Shown here: positions 59,003 to 64,000 of the stretch, piece after piece
Layout of the letters: every line of letters begins with the position of its first letter
Position numbering within the stretch: the stretch's first letter is position 1
From: Rhizoctonia solani
Taxonomy: Eukaryota; Basidiomycota; Agaricomycetes; Cantharellales; Ceratobasidiaceae
Direction: 5' to 3'
DNA length: 64,000 nucleotides
Assembly: GCF_016906535.1 (NCBI RefSeq)
Contig: NC_057376.1
Location: 248,001 to 312,000, forward strand
Position numbers and translations under genes: made by a program
The notes under the pieces: generated by a model
Databases searched by the model: none
What the model was told of the DNA's origin: nothing
What the model saw: the letters and a program-made list of their open reading frames with translations, nothing else

Positions 59003-59502
59003 TTAATCTTCATCTTCCTCTTCGCCTGGCTTCAGGCCAGCCCTGGCGTGCGCTTCAGTGAAGAGTAGTCGACTTGTGGACGATTACGACGGCTACGACC
59101 TTCAGGGATAATCGCTTTAGGATCAATCTCGTTGAGCTATATTATGATACATTGGTCAATATCCAAGATGAATGCGCGATCTGTGTGAATAATAACCACT
59201 TACATCTTCATCATCTTCATCATCTTCGTCGTCATCATCTTCCTCATCATCATCGTCCTCGTCCTCGTCCTCATCCTCATCCTCATTTTCATCTATGTCC
59301 ATAGAATCATCTGCAGCAGCGGCTTTCCCTTTTCCTTTGCTTGCAGGAGAGGACGCGGGGTTGGGGTTAGTGTTTGAGTAGCAGCGGAGTCAGCAACACC
59401 AACTGCAGTGGTTTCACTATTCACATAAACGCGAAATTAGCATATTGACGCGTCTAAAATATGGTTTTTGACTTACCCCGTGGGTTTGATAGAGTCAGAC
59501 AT
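59003..59502 (-). CDS. CHZ1: Histone H2A.Z chaperone CHZ1-like
   Basis: Nuclear acidic chaperone for the H2A.Z-H2B dimer. The ATG at 59502 starts MSDSIKPTG, then an intron, a Ser/Ala/Lys linker (GKGKAAAADDSMDIDENE) and an Asp/Glu run of about 30 residues. After a second intron comes the CHZ motif, ELNEIDPKAIIPEGRSRRNR then VDYSS, and an acidic C-terminus, stop TAA at 59003-59005. A one-base break near 59050-59056 separates VDYSS from EAHARAGLKPG. The acidic run is encoded by the (CAT/CTT/CGT/CCT)-rich tract at about 59209-59295. Confidence 0.75.
59209..59295 (+). repeat. Imperfect trinucleotide repeat inside CHZ1
   Basis: Plus strand shows CATCTT/CATCTTCGT/CGTCAT/CCTCGT units; on the minus strand it encodes the Asp/Glu run. 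It is coding low complexity and likely length-variable. Confidence 0.8.
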
Positions 59503-60808
59503 GATGCTTTGTGTGAAGGTAAAACTGGACACACAAAGTGCAGTTGCAAACCAAAACGCGTTCCCTGGCGTCACGTGAAGTACCGACGTAAGCACGCCAC
59601 AACACATTGCGCCACCCTCAAATGTGCGCGGCTTGTTGATCGGGGTGATCATCATTACAATAGGCCAGACCAATCCGGAGCGGACTCAGGTTTTTTAATT
59701 GAGGCACGATGAATACACATGTAGGCGACCATGGCTCATTCCGGTCGAGTAGGACCGGCGAATAAAGCGCTCATAATGGGCGAGGTACGAGATTAAACAC
59801 TACGCGCTCGTGACTACACATTTACAGTATTCAGTTGTATTGTGGGATAGACCAAGTTTTCTCCATACAAGACTCACCTAAAATTAATGCCCGATGCAAT
59901 CCGGCTGGCGTCGTTGAATACGGCGTAGATCACCGGACTGATTCAGTCCCGAATTCCCTAAAGAAGCCATTTCCTATTTTTTGCCGACGGCATGGATGAA
60001 ACTCACATGATTGACTCGGTGAGCCATCGGTGCGCGAGCTTGGGCGCTTGTGTGTTACAGAGGTGTCGTAAATGTCAAATGGGATCGACGGTCGATGAGG
60101 ATCTCTAGTCTGGGGGAGCAAGGATCATTTAGACAGGGCGGGCCCGATGGTACTATAGATGTACTGCCACGATACACGAGTCTAAAACATGTGCGTGTGT
60201 TTCTGTCGGAAACTGATACAGGAGCAGATGCAGCAAGGCGGATTGTCCTGCCAGACCTATTCTTGAGCGCTCGAGTGGTGCTTCCAGGCTAGACGACTCG
60301 TTTTTCAAGCGCGTGCCGAGCGAATTCACATTGCCCCGGAGGCGGGAGTTGGGACCCGCCAGCATTAATGGTAATAGCAAATTTTATGTCATGTAATGCG
60401 CACCGAGCGGATTTAGTCAGACCGCTACAGTAGTGTCACACAGAGATCACTATCTCCTGTTACCACGGAGACACACGCATGCGCGTCGGAAGACATACGC
60501 AACTGAGCCACGCCAGCGCGAGGGATATTACTAGTAGTGGATACTGCGAAAAACGCCGAGCCAGGTTCGGATCAACCCCAAATTAGGCAGGTTGAGATAC
60601 GTTAGGATCTTGCGCGAAAAACGAAATTGCGTTTGTCAGGAGGATTGTCGTTCCAAGAATCGCTGGATTTGGGCTGAGTCAGGTAGACCGCGTCAGGGTG
60701 TGACTCGGCGATCCGGCCCAATGTCTGGGCTCATTCACATTTCTCCGCAGCTCATATAACTACAACGCTGGCCCCGCAGTGTCACCTCCCACCTCGTCTG
60801 CAAACACC
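59503..60808. other. Intergenic, no supported gene
   Basis: About 1.3 kb between divergent genes. Short open frames (63-80 codons) on both strands are not convincing. A weak TATA-like CATATAACTAC lies near 60751-60761, upstream of the next gene. Confidence 0.4.
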
Positions 60809-61680
60809 ATGGCCTCATACCACCAATTCCCTCCTGTTAGTGCTGCCTTTAGACTATCATCTGCGTCGTTCCTCGAGGGCGTCCTCTCCGACATGGACGG
60901 TACTCCTGCCTACTCGCTCTTTACTGCTCGCGGCGTCACCACTCTCTCTCGCGTCGGCCCCAACCTAACCAGAACACAAACGTCCCAAATATTCTGGCCG
61001 AGAGAGCCCAGAGACCAGGAGAGAGCCAAGGAGGCAGGAGAGACGGTAGTCGCAACCCCGAATGGAAAGATGCTCATGGACGACGTACTCCGGCCCAGCG
61101 GTTCTGGCCGCTCCCGCAAAATGACCGTACCGGGCTCATCAGTATATCTGAGATGGAAATACGACTCGAGTGGGCATGCATGGCATGTAAGTTTCAGACC
61201 TTCTGTCAATGACGACAATAGGCGCTGACCGAACCTTAGTGCACTTCTCCTTCGCGTGCGGCCATTGCCACACTTAGACTTGTCCCCGGAAAACCTGGAA
61301 CGACCCTACATATCCACACAACGTCGATCCCTGCATCATATCACCCATATCAGCACGGCTACGACTCGGACACCTCAGAGGCTAGCCCGAACCCACATGC
61401 AGCTCAGAACCTATTCGACGCCCTTGTCTTGGCTTCCGTACTCTTGTCCACTCACCCAGATGCATGGCGTTCTCGTCTGACTAGAACTTCAAACGAGCGC
61501 CCGCTACCGGCCCCGCCCGTCAGCGGTTCGCCTCAACTCTCAGCCTACGAAAGAACCATTGGCAAATCACCTACCTCTCGGCCTTCGTCTTCTTCATCTA
61601 GTTCATATGCAGGGACCGACCTTCCCCCACAATACAGTCCCCGAGGCTGGCCTTCCCCTTCTTCGTCTTGTAAACTCTGA
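60809..61680 (+). CDS. Hypothetical protein, DUF6593-like
   Basis: Soluble protein of about 270 residues. The start is the ATG at 60809 (MASYHQFPPV), 30 nt inside a longer open frame. One intron, about 61189-61240, joins YDSSGHAWH to CTSPSRAAIATLRLVPG. The N-terminal half has alternating beta-type strands (FLEGVLSDMDGTPAYSLFTA; TTLSRVGPNLTRTQTSQIFW; SSVYLRWKYDSSG), reminiscent of the DUF6593/tubby-like beta barrels common in Agaricomycetes. This is followed by NLFDALVLASVLLSTHPDAW and a Ser/Pro-rich disordered tail. Stop TGA at 61678-61680. Family assignment is tentative; function unknown. Confidence 0.7.
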
Positions 61681-61972
61681 ACAGTCACTCCTTGGATTAT
61701 CATTTGTTCCCCTTTGGTTGTATTTTCTCCTTGGTTTCTATCGGTTTTGTTTCACCCCGAGAATGTAGTGCACGTCTCAACTGTCTGGTCCATTCGTTCC
61801 CTAGTCTATTCCCCTCCCAGCGAGTTTTGTTCCATTTTTGATCCCATGTAGCAACATCCGTATCGGCCTTCCATATAGAAGTTCTGTCCAACTTGTCCTA
61901 TACAAAATACAATATTACCATAATTCTCACGACAGACCCCATACAAACTGCAAACTGCGTTCGCGTCGCGAA

Positions 61973-62740
61973 TCATCCATCCATGCGTTCTATACCTCGA
62001 AAGATCACATGTCCGGCATCTACGCGTGCGAAGAACGGCACCGGGCGGGCCTTTGATCTCCGGCGCCTATGCTGATCGGTTTTGGGAGCCGTAGCGCTGG
62101 GCTGAACGTTATCGTCTATATCATCATTCGCGGTGGATACATGCACGTCATTCCCGCCTGCACGTTGTTCACTCGTGCATGTGCTCTCTGTGGTGATTTT
62201 GCCTTGCACTTGTGGAGCTTGATGGGACTGTATCGTTGGGGCCGCAGGGATGACGCGGACCTCGCGACAAGAGAAGCATGTGTAGCTTATCACTCTTCCG
62301 TGTGGTCTCGAAGCTGGGAGAAAAAAAAATCAAAGTTGGGGAAACAATGCGTATCAATACGAGAAGTCTGATGGGACTCATTAAACAGACCACATACTCT
62401 TCACGCGCACAGAAGCAGAAGATCCAGGCACGAGTACAGCGTTGCAGCCCTTGCAAAGCATACGTTTAACACTTGGGTCACTGCGGATGATCCGATATAC
62501 GGAGATTAAACATTATTGGAGCTAGGTTTATTCTGGCGCTTACATCTTGACCACTGCTCCGCTGGCAATCCCTTTGATTGTCTTGACGTGTTTTCGCGCC
62601 AGACGGCCAGTCTCCGGGTGCGCTCCCGAACGCGCGAGAGTTGCGCTGGCCTGATACAGGAAATTCATCCGCTGCATAAGATCCCGATTTGGGATGACCA
62701 GAGGCGGTTGGTCAGCCTTGTTTTGCGCCTTCTTGGCCAT
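61973..62740 (-). CDS. RPR2: RNase P protein subunit RPR2/RPP21
   Basis: Nuclear RNase P subunit needed for tRNA 5' processing. The ATG at 62740 gives MAKKAQNK, then the family helix DLMQRMNFLYQASATLA and ARKHVKTIKGIA. After a short intron, DPSVKRMLCKGCNAVLVPG holds the first zinc pair (C-x2-C); after another, RVISYTCFSCREVRVIP holds the second (C-x2-C). The tail is low-complexity and basic (HRRRRSKARPVPFFARV), stop TGA at 61973-61975. The four-cysteine zinc ribbon and the N-terminal helices are in the expected order and spacing. The long C-terminal tail exceeds the usual core. Confidence 0.82.
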
Positions 62741-62981
62741 AATAACTGAATGTCCCAGTAATTCGCACAGTCAAGTTAATTAAGCTGAGTACCTGGCGCC
62801 TGGTGGTCGTCAGTTCTGTGTGACGTTCCTGATTTCAAATCAGCGTCGATCACTCTTTGTTTTTTTTAGGCGCAATAAGCGATCGAAACTTAAATTCAAC
62901 ACAATAATATGCTAATATAGAATCAATTTTAGTCCGTATGGTCAATCATATTCAGTCCACAATCGATAGGCGTCGGGCCAT

Positions 62982-64000
62982 TCAGAGCTGACCATCCAGC
63001 GCCTTTTGTACTTCAAGCTTATCTAGGGCCGCGCGTAAAAGGCTTGACTCTTTCCCGGCGCGATGTTTGCCTTTTGTATCGGATCCGGAGGGAGCGGGAG
63101 CGGATGGGGTCGAAGATGTAAGGTGAGGTGGGATGGCGATGATTGAGTCTCGTGGTGGGGGCGGCCACTTATACGCCAATCACTCGGTCAGAATACAATT
63201 AGCGACAATGAAGTAGGACTCACGCCTCGGTTCGGTTGGTTAAAGTGTAATGCCGCCCAGGGAGGGTATTCTTTCTCTAGTCGAATAATGTGCTCTTCAA
63301 TGTGCTTTACACGGAGCATATAGTCTGCTGGCGGCGCAGGAACTACACCAGGTATATGAGATTGGGCACACCGAAAATATACCGAAACCTACCGTATCTT
63401 AAGCCCAGATGTGTTTCCACAGCCTGAAACCGCTCATTCACACCCGACGACTTGTCCCCGGCGCCTACGGGACGTTTCGGAATCTCCCCAGTTTCATCGT
63501 CTTCCCGAGCGGGCCGTCTTCATTCTTCACTATGTCATATTTCATCTGAACGTCCCGGTTCAATTTGACAGCGTCCGTACGGGCCGAGCCTTTCCCTGGG
63601 TGCTTACGCCGCACAAATTCGTCTCTGTTTGATTGGTCGGTTCGGGCTCGGACGTCCGACAGGAACCGAGATATAGCCTTGGTATTCTATTGGGCGGTAT
63701 TTAGTTGGATGCGGGGAGAGGAGGTTACCCGACTTGCCTGACTCGGTGTCATGACTCCTGCTGGCAGATACCTTTGTTTAATTTCGTCTAAATCTGAGTT
63801 TGGAGGGTCCATCTCCGTCTTGGTGTCTGCACCAACCACGACCGAAGCTTTGCCCTTTATTTCTAGTCATGAGTTATATATATCAGGACGGTTTGATCGT
63901 CACTTACCGCCACAACAGAACAAAACTGTTCTAATGCAACCAACAATCGTTTTTCTGAGTTATGGTTCATTACCATGACATCTAATTTGAACCCGCGCGC
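62982..64000 (-). CDS. Conserved fungal hypothetical protein, 5' partial
   Basis: Unnamed family. Minus-strand exons run off the window's right end, so the start is missing. In order: PNSDLDEIKQRYLPAGVMTP near 63750-63810; FVRRKHPGKGSARTDAVKLN near 63560-63620; then, in another frame, NERFQAVETHLGLRY near 63390-63430, PAPPADYMLRVKHIEEHIIR and EKEYPPWAALHFNQPNR near 63225-63345, and a last exon with AYKWPPPPRDSIIAIPPHLT ending LDKLEVQKALDGQL, stop TGA at 62982-62984. I recall the EKEYPPWAALHFNQP block as conserved in basidiomycetes but know no function. One frame switch near 63440-63500 may be an intron or an indel. Confidence 0.6.

Noticed and set aside
7000..59060. Programmed +1/-1 ribosomal frameshifting
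   Set aside because: The breaks lie at different sequences in many unrelated genes, without shared slippery sites or downstream structure; base-calling errors explain them better.
59209..59295. Non-coding microsatellite or CRISPR-like repeat
   Set aside because: The units are imperfect and in frame with the acidic run of CHZ1; no spacers.
1..64000. tRNA, rRNA, CRISPR or retrotransposon proteins
   Set aside because: I looked for cloverleaf-like segments, regular spaced repeats and RT/integrase motifs on both strands and saw none convincing; small or divergent RNAs cannot be excluded by eye.

Overview
The window is eukaryotic and almost certainly from a basidiomycete fungus of the Agaricomycetes; a Rhizoctonia-like (Cantharellales) genome is my best inference. 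The reasons are very short introns (mostly 47-60 nt), tight gene packing, a DUF6535 membrane protein (a domain typical of mushroom-forming fungi), small secreted proteins, and fungal-specific genes such as a DASH subunit and CHZ1. There is no operon logic. Genes are intron-rich housekeeping genes on both strands.

Layout. 0-8 kb: 3' part of a para-aminobenzoate synthase, a convergent DUF6535 membrane protein, and a GRAM-like multi-pass membrane protein. 8-21 kb: a DUF2235 hydrolase, a mitochondrial-type PPR protein, a yippee-like zinc protein hidden across five short exons, a SCY1-like pseudokinase (CEX1), DAD2, and an ethanolamine/choline phosphotransferase (EPT1/CPT1). 21-26.3 kb: a CSC1/TMEM63 channel and an unrecognised membrane-anchored protein. 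26.3-36.3 kb: a gene-poor stretch of about 10 kb with only weak relics. 36.3-45.2 kb: a PP2C phosphatase, bleomycin hydrolase (BLH1), cis-prenyltransferase (RER2) and muskelin. 45.5-54 kb: a small secreted hydrophobic protein and a decayed paralogue, a long coiled-coil protein, and a GH16 glucanase. 54.5-57.2 kb: a tandem duplication carrying tiny cysteine-rich secreted peptide genes. 57.7-64 kb: a CTR copper transporter, CHZ1, a cytoplasmic hypothetical protein, the RNase P subunit RPR2, and the partial start of a conserved hypothetical gene.

The most novel item is the peptide pair at 55116-55455 and 56869-57203. Each precursor is about 54 residues from four exons, with a 7-nt first coding exon. 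It has a signal peptide, a Kex2-type dibasic site, and a mature peptide of 28 residues with palindromic cysteine spacing (C-x3-C-x3-C-x7-C-x3-C-x3-C in copy 1). The two introns after the pro-region interrupt cysteine codons. The flanking DNA is duplicated with the genes, and copy 2 is damaged.

Two cross-cutting features matter for any annotation. First, many otherwise convincing genes carry an isolated frame break, usually the loss of one base and often in a homopolymer, in the PPR protein, GRAM protein, CEX1, DAD2, EPT1, BLH1, RER2, muskelin, CTR and CHZ1. Because these hit unrelated conserved single-copy genes, sequence error is more likely than mass pseudogenisation. Second, splicing is unusual: there are exons of 5, 11, 13 and 20 nt and at least three GC-AG introns. 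All splice models here were read by eye from frame and consensus and were not confirmed by transcripts.
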